A DNA stretch of 64,000 bases from an uncultured Alphaproteobacteria bacterium (GCA_902602695.1 CACKRO010000005.1:1-64000); one strand, 5' to 3'; numbered from the stretch's first letter, positions 44,166 to 54,096 are shown. The notes: generated by a model from the sequence alone, not told the origin. Numbers and translations: made by a program.

Positions 44166-45049
44166 TAATTTGACCTTGCCATTACTACACCTGATCCTTC
44201 AGACTCAATTATTTGTTTATTAGTTCTTCTAACTATACTTAATAATTCAGTGCTCATATCAAACTGAACAAAAGCTTTTTCACTTACAAATTCTGTTGAA
44301 GCAGTTGGTGTTTCTCTTGGAGGATAGATAAAGGTTATTTTTGCAAAATTATCGGTTCCAGAAATATTATTATCATCAAAACCCACTTCGGCTATTAAAT
44401 TTGGCGTTAATGCCATTTCTAAGCTTAATTTTTCACCTTTAGAATCTTTAGAATTTTTTTCAGCTTCCCAATTATAAGAGTTCCCGATTACATTAACCCA
44501 TGGAATATAAGGAACTTGACCAACAACACTAATATCATATCCATCAAGTGTTCTTTCAGTAAAACTACCAACAGTTTTTGCGCCACTAATTCCAGAATAG
44601 TAATTACCTAATACTTCAAAAGTAGATGATCGAAGTTCCACTCCAATACTAGACCTTGCATTTCCTTCTTCATCATAATCAAAGAAAACATTTGCGCCTG
44701 TCATGGAATTTTTACTATCTGATAATTTTCTGTATCCAACACCAATATTTCCGGCTAATCTGCTATCACCTCTTATTTTGTGATCACTTAATTGTAACTG
44801 GATAAATGTTGCATCAACACTGTGGTGTATGGCTATTGGTCTTACAGTAACAATAGAAAACTCAGGCTTGTAATCCTCTCCCATATCAATGCGAACCTGG
44901 GTATCACCTTCACCATCTAATATATTTTCTACAGCGTTAGATAATCCAGAGGTAAATCTTTCAACTAGTCCTTGTTTAACTTTTTCTTCATCGCCGGCAA
45001 AAACATTAAAGGAAATAACAAAAGTTGTTAAGAATATTACTAAACGCAT
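44165..45049 (-). CDS. inverse autotransporter (intimin/invasin-type) beta-barrel without passenger
   Basis: This 294-residue outer-membrane barrel has a signal peptide (residues 1-18, ending NVFAG). The barrel shows intimin/invasin-type motifs: FIQLQLSDHKIRGDSR, GNIGVGYRKL, GANVFFDYDEEGNARSSIGVELRS, GNYYSGISG and ERTLDGYDISVVGQVPYIPWVNV. In typical family members the barrel is followed by hundreds of residues of Ig-like passenger; here the chain stops about 40 residues after the barrel. The next gene, starting on its stop codon, encodes a secreted beta-rich protein that could replace the passenger. Confidence 0.8.
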   Translation of the reverse strand: MRLVIFLTTFVISFNVFAGDEEKVKQGLVERFTSGLSNAVENILDGEGDTQVRIDMGEDYKPEFSIVTVRPIAIHHSVDATFIQLQLSDHKIRGDSRLAGNIGVGYRKLSDSKNSMTGANVFFDYDEEGNARSSIGVELRSSTFEVLGNYYSGISGAKTVGSFTERTLDGYDISVVGQVPYIPWVNVIGNSYNWEAEKNSKDSKGEKLSLEMALTPNLIAEVGFDDNNISGTDNFAKITFIYPPRETPTASTEFVSEKAFVQFDMSTELLSIVRRTNKQIIESEGSGVVMARSN

Positions 45050-45099
45050 AATTATTTATAATCTAATATTGAAAAAATATAAGTATTTTTTAAAAATAT

Positions 45100-45987
45100 T
45101 TACTTCCACTCTCGAAACCAATTAGTTTCAGCATATTCTGATAACTTATATGTACACCAATAAGAATTTTTTTTTATTTTGTTAAACTTTTTATGATTAT
45201 ATCTTTTTGGCCAATCATCTTCAAAACCATAAGATCCTCCATGAGCCCTACCTGATCTTTCTGCTAAATAACAGACCATAGGCAATGGATCATATGGATC
45301 ATCAGACGTTGGCGTCATATAAACTGAGTCTTTCAAATCAGGGCAACTTTCATCACCATGTTCATAAATCATTTTACCAAGAATATAATGATTGTTTTCA
45401 TTACTGAGAACACTAGGGCCACTAACATGGCCGTTTCGATTTCCTTTCGTACATTTCCATGAAAAACCATTACCATGAAGTAATTCGTGAATTGTAATTT
45501 TTATAATATCTTCTCTGGAGCCAGCTCTCTTTATAAATGTATAACCTGAGTGAACACCCATTTGCCCACCATCCCTATGTGTAAAGCTATCAACAAATGA
45601 GTAATATAATTTTTTCGGATTATTAAAACCAAGATTTTGAATAAAATAATCTGGATAATTATTATTCCATCCTTTTTTTGTGCCTTTCTTATCAAGTCTT
45701 ACAAAAGAAATATCTAATTTACCATCTTGCCTATAATCTAATTTATATTTCTGTTTATTACCGGTAAGCTCAAACATTTTCTGATTCATTTCTTCAATTA
45801 TTTTTTCCAATTCACCATTAATGTCTAACTCATTGTCTTTTCCATTTATATCAAGCATATAAATAAAATGGATTTGGTAATCATCATTTGTATCTGGTTG
45901 GTCTTCAAAAAATCTACCATTTTTAAGATCTGAAGCATTTGCTGAATTAAAGATTAAAATCAGGGTAATTATAAAAATATATTTCAT
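45100..45987 (-). CDS. secreted protein with HExxH metallopeptidase-like motif
   Basis: This 295-residue protein begins with a signal peptide (IFIITLILIFNSANA). An HELLHGNGF motif (HExxHxxG) lies near residue 170, as in zinc metallopeptidases. The third ligand of the metzincin pattern (GxxH/D) is not visible: the sequence runs GFSWKC. Four Cys (WKC, SCPDL, MVCYL, WCTYK) suggest disulfides. The N-terminal IHFIYMLDINGKDNEL and the Y-F-x-D-S-F-T-H-R segment resemble secreted peptidase-like proteins. Activity is unproven. Confidence 0.6.
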   Translation of the reverse strand: MKYIFIITLILIFNSANASDLKNGRFFEDQPDTNDDYQIHFIYMLDINGKDNELDINGELEKIIEEMNQKMFELTGNKQKYKLDYRQDGKLDISFVRLDKKGTKKGWNNNYPDYFIQNLGFNNPKKLYYSFVDSFTHRDGGQMGVHSGYTFIKRAGSREDIIKITIHELLHGNGFSWKCTKGNRNGHVSGPSVLSNENNHYILGKMIYEHGDESCPDLKDSVYMTPTSDDPYDPLPMVCYLAERSGRAHGGSYGFEDDWPKRYNHKKFNKIKKNSYWCTYKLSEYAETNWFREWK

Positions 45988-46105
45988 AATATAATTAAAT
46001 ATTAAATTTTTTATTAACTCAACTAAGTTTAAAAAATATTCCCTTTTAATTTTAAAATATGAACTATTTACTTAACAAATCGATATAAATTAAATATTGT
46101 TGGAA

Positions 46106-47212
46106 ATGGCCTACCAGATAAATACTAATTATTCCGTTACTTTTGATGATGTTTTGCTCTCACCAGCGTATTCGGAGATAAAACCAAAAGATGTAGATAC
46201 AACGATTACCATTGGAAAAGTCAAATTATATATTCCTATACTCTCTGCTGCTATGGATACCGTGACAGAGAACAAAATGGCGATCAATTTAGCACTTAAT
46301 GGTGGTCTTGGTGTTATTCACCGTAATATGCCAATTGATAAACAAGCAAGTGAAGTCAAAAAAGTTCATAGTTTTAAATTTAACATTAAAAAATTTCAAA
46401 ATGCCGCAATTAATTCTAATAAACAGATTGCGGTAGGAGCTGCAATCGGTGTTGAAAATAATGCGTACTTACGACTATTAGAATTATTAAAAGTCGGCGT
46501 TGATATAGTCTTTGTTGATGTTGCTCATGCACATACAAAAACAACTTTACAGTTTATTGAAAAAGCAAAAAAAGTTTTAAAGAAAACCCCTCTCATAGTT
46601 GGAAACATTGCTACAAAAAAAGCCGCATCAGATTTAATTAGTGCTGGCGTTGATGCTATTAAAGTAGGTATTGGACCAGGATCAATTTGTACAACAAGGG
46701 TTGTGACTGGTGTTGGTATTCCTCAACTCTCAGCAGTGATGGAGACATTTCAAGTTGCCAAAAAATTTAAAATTCCAGTAATTGCAGATGGAGGTATAAA
46801 AACATCAGGTGATATTGCAAAAGCTATAGCAGGTGGCGCAAGTGCATGCATGATAGGCTCTTTATTTGCCGGCACTGAAGAGTCACCAGGGAAATTATTA
46901 ATGATTAAAGGTAAAAAATTTAAATCATATAGAGGTATGGGTTCTGTAGGAGCAATGCAAAAAGGGTCTTTTGATCGATACTCCCAAGAAGAAACAAAGA
47001 ATGCAAAAAAATTAGTAGCAGAAGGTGTGGAAGGGATGGTTCCATATAAAGGTAAAATAGAAGATGTAGCGTATAAACTTGTTGGTGGTTTAAAGTCTTC
47101 TATGGGTTACACAGGTCATAAAACGATTAAGAAAATGCAAGGCAATTGTAAATTTGTCTTTATCTCTAAAGCAGGAGCCCGCGAAAGTAATGTTCACGAT
47201 GTCATTATGTAA
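46106..47212 (+). CDS. guaB: IMP dehydrogenase without CBS domains
   Basis: This enzyme of about 368 residues oxidises IMP to XMP, the committed step to GMP. The ATG at 46106 is chosen over an upstream TTG. It has [32 protein letters not shown], the catalytic Cys loop [17 protein letters not shown], the flap [10 protein letters not shown] and [13 protein letters not shown]. Normal IMPDHs (~490 residues) insert a two-CBS Bateman module after GVIH...; here a ~20-residue linker (about residues 88-108) replaces it. GMP reductase is less likely because the flap and the AGARES-HDV ending are IMPDH-like. Next genes purE and purK support purine synthesis. Confidence 0.88.
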   Translation: MAYQINTNYSVTFDDVLLSPAYSEIKPKDVDTTITIGKVKLYIPILSAAMDTVTENKMAINLALNGGLGVIHRNMPIDKQASEVKKVHSFKFNIKKFQNAAINSNKQIAVGAAIGVENNAYLRLLELLKVGVDIVFVDVAHAHTKTTLQFIEKAKKVLKKTPLIVGNIATKKAASDLISAGVDAIKVGIGPGSICTTRVVTGVGIPQLSAVMETFQVAKKFKIPVIADGGIKTSGDIAKAIAGGASACMIGSLFAGTEESPGKLLMIKGKKFKSYRGMGSVGAMQKGSFDRYSQEETKNAKKLVAEGVEGMVPYKGKIEDVAYKLVGGLKSSMGYTGHKTIKKMQGNCKFVFISKAGARESNVHDVIM

Positions 47213-47216
47213 TAAT

Positions 47217-47242
47217 GTATCGAATCATCATTGAATTGATAC
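47217..47242 (+). repeat. imperfect hairpin between guaB and purE
   Basis: GTATCGAATCA ... TGAATTGATAC with a 4-base loop pairs at 10 of 11 positions (one G-U). It sits 5 bases after the guaB stop and before purE. No T run follows, so it is not a classical terminator; it may be a processing or binding site. It also contains a GANTC site. Confidence 0.45.
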
Positions 47243-47254
47243 AATAATAAATAA

Positions 47255-47746
47255 ATGACGTCAGCATCTACAAAACATAAGGTAGCAATCGTGATGGGTA
47301 GTAAATCTGATTATACTACCATGAAAAATTGTGAGAAAATTTTAAAATTACTGAAAGTTAAATTTGAAACTAAAATCGTTTCTGCACACCGAACCCCGGA
47401 GAGAATGTTTAAATTTGCCAAAAGTGCTGAAGAAAATAATATTTCTGTCATCATTGCTGGTGCTGGAGGTTCTGCGCATTTACCTGGGATGATTGCATCC
47501 TTGACAACTATACCTGTGATCGGTGTACCTATAGAAAGTCGTAAATTAAAGGGATTAGATAGTTTATTATCAATAGTACAAATGCCAAAAGGCATTCCTG
47601 TTGGCAGTGTTGCAATTGGTGAGGATGGAGCAATGAATGCCGGTTTATATGCAGCATCTATTATTGCTCTTTCAAATAAAGAGATAAAGAAAAATTTAAA
47701 AAATCATCGAAGTAAACAATCAAAAGCTGTTAAACAAAAACCATAA
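47255..47746 (+). CDS. purE: N5-carboxyaminoimidazole ribonucleotide mutase
   Basis: This 163-residue class I PurE has [11 protein letters not shown], the [10 protein letters not shown] active-site motif and the [12 protein letters not shown] loop, then [13 protein letters not shown]. It converts N5-CAIR to CAIR together with the PurK encoded 3 bases downstream. The C-terminus is a short basic tail. Confidence 0.95.
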   Translation: MTSASTKHKVAIVMGSKSDYTTMKNCEKILKLLKVKFETKIVSAHRTPERMFKFAKSAEENNISVIIAGAGGSAHLPGMIASLTTIPVIGVPIESRKLKGLDSLLSIVQMPKGIPVGSVAIGEDGAMNAGLYAASIIALSNKEIKKNLKNHRSKQSKAVKQKP

Positions 47747-47749
47747 GTC

Positions 47750-48793
47750 ATGAACAAACCCACACTTGGCATTATCGGTGGTGGACAATTAGGAAGTCTT
47801 TTAGCAGATGCTGCAAAAAAAATAGATATTAGAACTGTCATATTGAGTGATGATCCTGATGCGCCTGCAAAACACTTTGCTACTAAATTTATTTTTGGTC
47901 AGTATGATGATGATACAACAATAAATAATTTTATTAATGAAATTGATCTTGTTACGTATGAATTTGAAAATATACCCTTTGCAATATTGAAAAAAATTAA
48001 TGAAAAGAAAAAAGTTTTACCAAAACCAGAAATTAATCAACTCATTCAACACCGAGAAACAGAAAAAAATTTTCTTAATGACAATAATATAACAACAACA
48101 AAATATATGACTGTTAAAAATGAAAAAGATTTAAATGAAAATCTAGACTTGCTTCCTGGTTTGTTAAAAACCACAACATTAGGATACGATGGTAAAGGTC
48201 AGTATAAATTAAACACTATAGATGATATTACGAACGAGATTGATTTTACAAAAGAATATATCTTAGAAAAGCTCATTCATCTTAAAAAAGAAATTTCAGT
48301 CGTCATTACGCGTTATGATCAAAATAGTTATGAGATCTATGATCCTATTGAAAATGTTCATGAAGAACAAATTTTAAAATATTCAACAATACCAAGTGAT
48401 ATTCCTGATAATATACGAACAAAATCAATTGAGTGGGCAAGACAAGTTGTAGAAAAGCTAGATTATATTGGAACGTTATGTGTAGAATTTTTTATTGATG
48501 CTGATGATAATTTATATGCGAATGAAATTGCTCCTCGTGTTCATAATTCTGGGCATCTTACAATGAACTCTCATAATATTAGTCAATTTGAAAATCATGT
48601 ACGAGCGGTATGCGGCCTAGAAAAGATTAAGACAAAAAAATTGTATAATGCCAAAATGATTAATTTAATTGGGGATGAAATAACACCTTATCGAAATAAA
48701 ACATTTAAGAATAACGAATTTTTTTATGATTATTTAAAAACAGAAATTAAAAATAAAAGAAAAATGGGTCATATAACGATTATTGAAAAATAA
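47750..48793 (+). CDS. purK: N5-carboxyaminoimidazole ribonucleotide synthase
   Basis: This 347-residue ATP-grasp enzyme carboxylates AIR with bicarbonate. It has GGGQLGSLLADAAKK at the N-terminus, the ATP-grasp loop TTTLGYDGKGQY, EKLIHLKKEISV and ANEIAPRVHNSGHLT with metal ligands. It follows purE after 3 bases, the usual pairing, and is convergent with purC. Confidence 0.95.
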   Translation: MNKPTLGIIGGGQLGSLLADAAKKIDIRTVILSDDPDAPAKHFATKFIFGQYDDDTTINNFINEIDLVTYEFENIPFAILKKINEKKKVLPKPEINQLIQHRETEKNFLNDNNITTTKYMTVKNEKDLNENLDLLPGLLKTTTLGYDGKGQYKLNTIDDITNEIDFTKEYILEKLIHLKKEISVVITRYDQNSYEIYDPIENVHEEQILKYSTIPSDIPDNIRTKSIEWARQVVEKLDYIGTLCVEFFIDADDNLYANEIAPRVHNSGHLTMNSHNISQFENHVRAVCGLEKIKTKKLYNAKMINLIGDEITPYRNKTFKNNEFFYDYLKTEIKNKRKMGHITIIEK

Positions 48794-48803
48794 TTTATTA
48801 ACT

Positions 48804-49700
48804 TTAATTAAATTGATTGGTTAACTTTGTTACCAATTGATATTTATTGGCAACATTTACTAAATCTTCTCCTTCACGAAAAGATTGTTTATCTAATTGT
48901 TTGGTTGGATCTCCTCCTGGCCATATTCGCCAACTATCATTATCAACTACATCAGATAAAACTAAAGAATTATCTGATACTTTAAAACCAAGTTCAAACT
49001 TAATATCTACTAAATGTATAGGGCCATCAATTGTGTTAATATTTTTCCATTTGTTTTCAATGAGCTCGAAACTTGGAAGAATAATTCCATTAATAGCTAT
49101 TTCTAATTCTTTATCAGACAATAATTTTTTGGTTTTCATCAAACTTTTACTTGTCAAAGGTTGTTTGGCAGAAAATAATTCCCACTCTTCTCCAGTTTTT
49201 ACAAAAGGATCCGTAAATACACCCTCTTCCCATTTTCCATCTTTTAAAAATTGTCTTCTCGCTTCACTCTCATCCATTTGAATGGGTTCTCCAACATGAG
49301 GAGGGATAACAACAGCTTGTTTATGAAATATTTCCCAAACTAAGTTTTCAAATTGATGAGGATTACTTTTATCTTTTGAAAATTCAGTGTTTCTACTTAA
49401 ATAACTTCCCCATGCATAACGTCTCACTACAAATTCTAAAGGCAGCATATGACAGTTGTAACTTAAAAGACTATTTGGGGAATCTTGCTCAATAAATGAT
49501 GTTGCAATTCCTGCATTGGTTAGCATACTAAAAACATTACTTGTTTGTTTTGTCTTTTGAATTCCAATATCTTTAATTTCCTCTTTCTTCGCTGCATCCC
49601 CACCTGTTAAAAAATCTTTTGTTACAATTCGAACGATATTTTGTTCATTTGTTTTCTCAATAATTTTTGTTTTTCCTTCAACTAAAAAAGAATTACTCAT
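48804..49700 (-). CDS. purC: phosphoribosylaminoimidazole-succinocarboxamide synthase
   Basis: This SAICAR synthase is about 298 residues long, longer than the ~240-residue bacterial type, but like the longer form in yeast and some alphaproteobacteria. ATG at 49700 overlaps the purD stop by 8 bases; a more upstream ATG (49742) would lie deep in purD. It has SFLVEGKTKIIEKT, the conserved PLEFVVRRYAWGSYL, and DIKFELGF and VLSDVVDNDSWRIWP. Last gene of the purM-N-F-D-C operon. Confidence 0.92.
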   Translation of the reverse strand: MSNSFLVEGKTKIIEKTNEQNIVRIVTKDFLTGGDAAKKEEIKDIGIQKTKQTSNVFSMLTNAGIATSFIEQDSPNSLLSYNCHMLPLEFVVRRYAWGSYLSRNTEFSKDKSNPHQFENLVWEIFHKQAVVIPPHVGEPIQMDESEARRQFLKDGKWEEGVFTDPFVKTGEEWELFSAKQPLTSKSLMKTKKLLSDKELEIAINGIILPSFELIENKWKNINTIDGPIHLVDIKFELGFKVSDNSLVLSDVVDNDSWRIWPGGDPTKQLDKQSFREGEDLVNVANKYQLVTKLTNQFN

Positions 49701-50970
49701 CAATATATCTCCAACCAATATCTTTTCGATAATATCCCTCATTCCAATTAATTTGATTGATTACTTCATGAATAGTTTCTCTAATAGTTTTTAAATCTTT
49801 ACCCGTACTAGAGATATTTAATACGCGCCCACCATTAGAGAGCCATTTGTTTTCTTTGAGCATTGTTCCTGCATGAAACAGATACTCACCTTTTGTTAAA
49901 GTAAGATTTTCCAAGTTATTAATTGATGTGAATTTTTTATAATCCTCAGGATAACCATTAGCTGCCATTACTACTGTCATGGCATAATCATTTTTCCACT
50001 TAATTTTCTCTATTTCATTTAAAGTGCCTATCGCCGAAGCATGAAGGAGTTCTAATAAATCTGTTTCTAATAGTGGGATGATTGCTTGAGTTTCAGGATC
50101 ACCAAAACGAACATTAATTTCGAGTAAATTTGGACCCTTATCCGTTAAAATTAATCCTGCATAAAACATTCCTTGATAGTTGATACCTTGTTCAGCAAGA
50201 TGTTGGATAATAGGCTCAACAAATGTTTTGGATAATTCATTCATTTTATTTGATGAAATAGAAGGAACAGGTGTGTAGGCTCCCATACCACCAGTGTTTA
50301 ACCCTTTTTCTCCTTCTAAGATTTTTTTATGATCTTGTGCTGTAGTAAGTGGTAACACAAATCCATTTTTATCAACAAGTGAAAATAAACTTACCTCTTC
50401 ACCAACTAAAAACTCCTCAATAACAACAACTGAACCAGCATCACCAAAAGAATTATCTTTAAAACATTTAATCAGTGCATCTTTTGCATCCTCCTTTGTT
50501 TGACAAATAATGACTCCTTTTCCCGCTGCTAAACCATCAGCTTTAATAACAAGAGGATAGGATTGGTTTTGACAAAAATTTAAGCCGTCATCATAGTTGT
50601 CAAATACGTCATAAGCAGCTGTTGCAATATTTAATTTTTTACAAATATCTTTTGTAAACTTTTTTGATTTTTCTAGCTCAGCTCCCATCTGATCAGGGCC
50701 AAAAACTAATATAGAATTGTTCATTAAGAGGTTTGATAAACCTTTAGTTAAAGGTAACTCGGGACCAATCACCACCAGATCAATTTTACTTTCTGCACAA
50801 AATTGAAGAATAGCATTTTGATCATTAACATCTGTATTTATCGATGAAGCAATTTTACTGATAGCATCACTACCTGGGATGCAATATAAATTAGAACAAT
50901 TTGGAGATCGTTCTATACCATAACATAGGGCGTGCTCCCTTCCACCATTACCTATTACAAGTACATTCAT
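49693..50970 (-). CDS. purD: phosphoribosylamine-glycine ligase
   Basis: This 425-residue ATP-grasp ligase makes GAR. It has MNVLVIGNGGREHAL, VVIGPELPLTKGL, the ATP loop KADGLAAGKGVI, GGMGAYTPVP and NVRFGDPETQAI with metal ligands. It lies 20 bases after purF. Confidence 0.95.
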   Translation of the reverse strand: MNVLVIGNGGREHALCYGIERSPNCSNLYCIPGSDAISKIASSINTDVNDQNAILQFCAESKIDLVVIGPELPLTKGLSNLLMNNSILVFGPDQMGAELEKSKKFTKDICKKLNIATAAYDVFDNYDDGLNFCQNQSYPLVIKADGLAAGKGVIICQTKEDAKDALIKCFKDNSFGDAGSVVVIEEFLVGEEVSLFSLVDKNGFVLPLTTAQDHKKILEGEKGLNTGGMGAYTPVPSISSNKMNELSKTFVEPIIQHLAEQGINYQGMFYAGLILTDKGPNLLEINVRFGDPETQAIIPLLETDLLELLHASAIGTLNEIEKIKWKNDYAMTVVMAANGYPEDYKKFTSINNLENLTLTKGEYLFHAGTMLKENKWLSNGGRVLNISSTGKDLKTIRETIHEVINQINWNEGYYRKDIGWRYIDE

Positions 50971-50990
50971 GAAAAAAGATAATTCATTTA

Positions 50991-52478
50991 TTAGTTATTT
51001 GAAGCAAGACTTAAAAATGATAGTTTTTTTAAACTTTCGTCGTTCAAGTAATCTAAAGGCCTAATAGGATACTCTCCTGTGAAATAATGATCTGTGAATT
51101 GAGGGTTATCATTATCCCTACCATCATATCCAAGAGCTTTATACAAACCATCTAATGATAAAAATTTTAATGATTTAGCTCCAATATATTTACGCATTTC
51201 GTCTAAATTTTTATTTGCTGCCAATAATTCATCTTGCGTAGGAGTATCAACTCCATAAAAATCGGGGTATTTAATGGCTGGTGAAGCAATACGCATATGG
51301 ACTTCTTTCGCTCCAAAATCATAGAGCATTTTTATTATCTTAGTGGATGTTGTTCCTCTAACCAATGAGTCGTCAATTAAAACAACTTTCTTATTTTTAA
51401 TAGAACTTTGGTTTGGATTTAATTTTAACTTAACACCTAAACTTCTAATTTGCTGAGTTGGTTCAATAAATGTCCTACCCACATAATGATTTCGTATTAA
51501 TCCTAACTCAAAAGGAATGCCAGATTCTTGACTAAAGCCAAGTGCAGCAGGAACACCAGAATCTGGAACTGGGACAACTACATCAGGTTTAATATCAGTT
51601 TCTTTTGCTAAGTATGTTCCTAAATTTTTTCTGTATTCATAGGCGGTTTTATTTTTTAAAATACTATCTGGTCGCGAAAAATAAATATATTCAAAAACGC
51701 ATGGCTTTATTTGTTTTTTTGGGAATGGTCTTCTACTCTCAACTTTATTATCTTTAATTATTACAACTTCACCATTTTCAATTTCGCGAATAAATTTTGC
51801 ACCAATAATATCTAAAGCACAAGTTTCAGAAGCAAGGATAAATGCATTTTTAAATTTACCTAAAACAAGTGGGCGAATACCTAAGGGATCTCTTGCGCCA
51901 ATCAGTGTACCATTAGCAACAATTGATAAAGCGTAACCACCTTGAATTTGCATTAAAGCATCAATGATTTTATTTAGAATATCTTTCTTTTTTGAACGAG
52001 CAACAAGTTGGACAATAGTTTCAGTATCTGATGTTGTTTGAAATATTGCCCCTTCACGTACCATTTGCTCACGAAGCAAAAGTGCGTTTGTTAAATTACC
52101 ATTGTGAGCAATACTAATCGCTCCTCCATGAAGGTCCGCATAAAAAGGTTGTATGTTTCTTATCGTTTCACCGCCTGTTGTCGAATAACGATTGTGCCCG
52201 ATTGCAATTTTTCCTTTTAATTTTTCTAGTGATTGTTTTTTTGTAAAATTATCTCCAACCAATCCAAATTTTCTTTCTGAATGATAAGAATTACCATCAT
52301 AACTTACTATTCCACAACCTTCTTGACCACGATGTTGTAAGGCATGTAAACCAAGAGCTGTTAAGGCTGCTGCATCTTTAGTTCCACTTATTCCAAAAAC
52401 TCCACACTCCTCATGAAATCTTGGAAAATGAGATTGCCCTATTTCTAATTTTTTTAGGAAATGTAGTCTATTTTTCAT
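50991..52478 (-). CDS. purF: amidophosphoribosyltransferase
   Basis: This 495-residue enzyme catalyses the first committed purine step. After a 22-residue leader the HEECGVFGI segment holds the N-terminal nucleophile Cys, so propeptide cleavage is likely. GHNRYSTTG and the PRTase motif VVLIDDSLVRGTTS are intact. The C-terminal part contains a PDFYGVDTPTQDELLAA segment. It is 4 bases from purN in the purM-N-F-D-C operon. Confidence 0.95.
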   Translation of the reverse strand: MKNRLHFLKKLEIGQSHFPRFHEECGVFGISGTKDAAALTALGLHALQHRGQEGCGIVSYDGNSYHSERKFGLVGDNFTKKQSLEKLKGKIAIGHNRYSTTGGETIRNIQPFYADLHGGAISIAHNGNLTNALLLREQMVREGAIFQTTSDTETIVQLVARSKKKDILNKIIDALMQIQGGYALSIVANGTLIGARDPLGIRPLVLGKFKNAFILASETCALDIIGAKFIREIENGEVVIIKDNKVESRRPFPKKQIKPCVFEYIYFSRPDSILKNKTAYEYRKNLGTYLAKETDIKPDVVVPVPDSGVPAALGFSQESGIPFELGLIRNHYVGRTFIEPTQQIRSLGVKLKLNPNQSSIKNKKVVLIDDSLVRGTTSTKIIKMLYDFGAKEVHMRIASPAIKYPDFYGVDTPTQDELLAANKNLDEMRKYIGAKSLKFLSLDGLYKALGYDGRDNDNPQFTDHYFTGEYPIRPLDYLNDESLKKLSFLSLASNN

Positions 52479-52482
52479 CTTG

Positions 52483-53049
52483 CTATTGTCTTGTTAAAAG
52501 TGTTTTTGCAACCATCTGTAATGCTCTTGGATAAACCTTATGCTCTTCTATCAATATTTTCTTTGAGAGTGATTCGGTATTATCTTTCTTCAAAATCTTT
52601 ACTTTTTTTTGCAATATAATCTTTCCAGAGTCAATTTTAGCGCTAACGTAATGAACACTACAACCAGAATAGCTTGCTTTAGCCTTTATGGCCTGATCCT
52701 GTGCATTTAACCCTTTGAAAGCTGGTAGATAAGATGGATGAATATTGATTAATCGCGATCGCCACTTCCTTACAAATTTTGAGTCTAAAACTTGCATAAA
52801 ACCAGCCAAACAAATGATATCTATATTTTTTAGATACTTCATGACTTTATTTTCGAAATTTTTTCTTGAAATAAAATGTATGAATGGAATTTTATTTTTT
52901 TTTGCAATTATTAAACCTTTTGCTTTGGAGTTATTAGAGACTACTAATTGAACCTCTACTAAACTTTGTTTTTTAACTGATGATTGTATTAGTGATTCTA
53001 AATTTGAACCTCTTCCCGATATGAAAATAGCAACTTGTAATTTTTTCAA
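52483..53049 (-). CDS. purN: phosphoribosylglycinamide formyltransferase
   Basis: This 188-residue folate-dependent GAR transformylase has FISGRGSNLESLI, LAGFMQVLDSKFV, INIHPSYLPAFKGLNAQDQAI (catalytic Asn/His) and the Asp-bearing SGCSVHYVSAKIDSGKII. It overlaps purM by 4 bases, a common gene pair in alphaproteobacteria. Confidence 0.95.
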   Translation of the reverse strand: MKKLQVAIFISGRGSNLESLIQSSVKKQSLVEVQLVVSNNSKAKGLIIAKKNKIPFIHFISRKNFENKVMKYLKNIDIICLAGFMQVLDSKFVRKWRSRLINIHPSYLPAFKGLNAQDQAIKAKASYSGCSVHYVSAKIDSGKIILQKKVKILKKDNTESLSKKILIEEHKVYPRALQMVAKTLLTRQ

Positions 53050-54080
53050 CTAATTGTGCACCTTGATGATTTGTTAACTTCTATTTTCCCAATTTCAAAA
53101 ATATCTAAATTTTCTTCTTTTTTTAATTGTTCAAATTCTTTGTAATTATTTTTTGAAATAGTCATTATCAAACCTAATCCACAATTAAAGGTATTCAACA
53201 TTTCTTCATCTGAAATGTTAGCTAAACTTTGAAACCATTGGAAAATTTCTTCATCACAAATAAATTTTTTATCAATCCTTGCTGATAAATTTTCAGAGAG
53301 CATTCTTGGTGCATTACCAATAATACCTCCACCTGTTATATGCGAAATACCATTGATAAGATTTGTTGTTAAAATTTTTTTTAAAAACGGAAAATATAAT
53401 TTTGTTGGAGCCATTAAGGCTGCTGCATTTGTTTCGTAAGATGATTGAAATTCTGTTTTTTTATGTAGATCTATATTTTTATCTTTTAAAACCTTTCTAA
53501 TGAGAGAATATCCATTTGAATGAAAACCCGAAGATCTAATCCCATATAGAAGATCACCTTCTTTCATGATATCTCTTTTGGGTAGAATTTTTTTTCTCTC
53601 TACTGCACCAACACAAAATCCAGCAAAATCAAAATCATCTTTTTTATAGAGCCCAGGCATCTCTGCTGTTTCACCACCAATAAGAGAGCAATTATTTATC
53701 TTGCAAGCTTCAGTGATGCTTTTCATAATTTTTAAAAAAGAATTTTTATCAATCTTGGAAGAAGCATAGTAATCTAAAAAAAATAATGGCTCTGCACCGT
53801 GGCAAAGAATATCATTAAGGCACATACCAACAAGATCATGACCCAAACCATCTAAAATTTCAGTTTCAATCCCTAGTAATATTTTTGTCCCTATGCCATC
53901 TGTTCCAGACACTAATAAAGGGTCTTCATATCCACAATTTTTAAGATCAAAAATCCCGCCAAATCCGCCAATTTTATCAAAATTTCCGTTTCTGTTTGTT
54001 GATTTGCTTAGCTCAGAAATATCTTCAACAAGGGCATCTGTATTTTCTATATCAACACCTGCTTCTTTATATGTTGTCAT
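53046..54080 (-). CDS. purM: phosphoribosylformylglycinamidine cyclo-ligase
   Basis: This 344-residue AIR synthetase has TYKEAGVDIENTDAL, VSGTDGIGTKILL, GMCLNDILCHGAEPLFFLDY, GGETAEMPGLY and ISHITGGGIIGNAPR. First gene of the purM-N-F-D-C operon, divergent from purL. Confidence 0.95.
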   Translation of the reverse strand: MTTYKEAGVDIENTDALVEDISELSKSTNRNGNFDKIGGFGGIFDLKNCGYEDPLLVSGTDGIGTKILLGIETEILDGLGHDLVGMCLNDILCHGAEPLFFLDYYASSKIDKNSFLKIMKSITEACKINNCSLIGGETAEMPGLYKKDDFDFAGFCVGAVERKKILPKRDIMKEGDLLYGIRSSGFHSNGYSLIRKVLKDKNIDLHKKTEFQSSYETNAAALMAPTKLYFPFLKKILTTNLINGISHITGGGIIGNAPRMLSENLSARIDKKFICDEEIFQWFQSLANISDEEMLNTFNCGLGLIMTISKNNYKEFEQLKKEENLDIFEIGKIEVNKSSRCTIS

Positions 54081-54096
54081 ATTTAATTAGTTTTAA

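Noticed and set aside
44889-45125. 78-residue plus-strand frame overlapping the inverse autotransporter start
   Set aside because: Antisense to a well-supported signal peptide and coding region; low-complexity Lys/Ile-rich tail.
46106-47212. GMP reductase (also lacks CBS domains)
   Set aside because: Flap and C-terminal motifs ([29 protein letters not shown]) and the TFDDVLL start fit IMPDH better; kept as an alternative.
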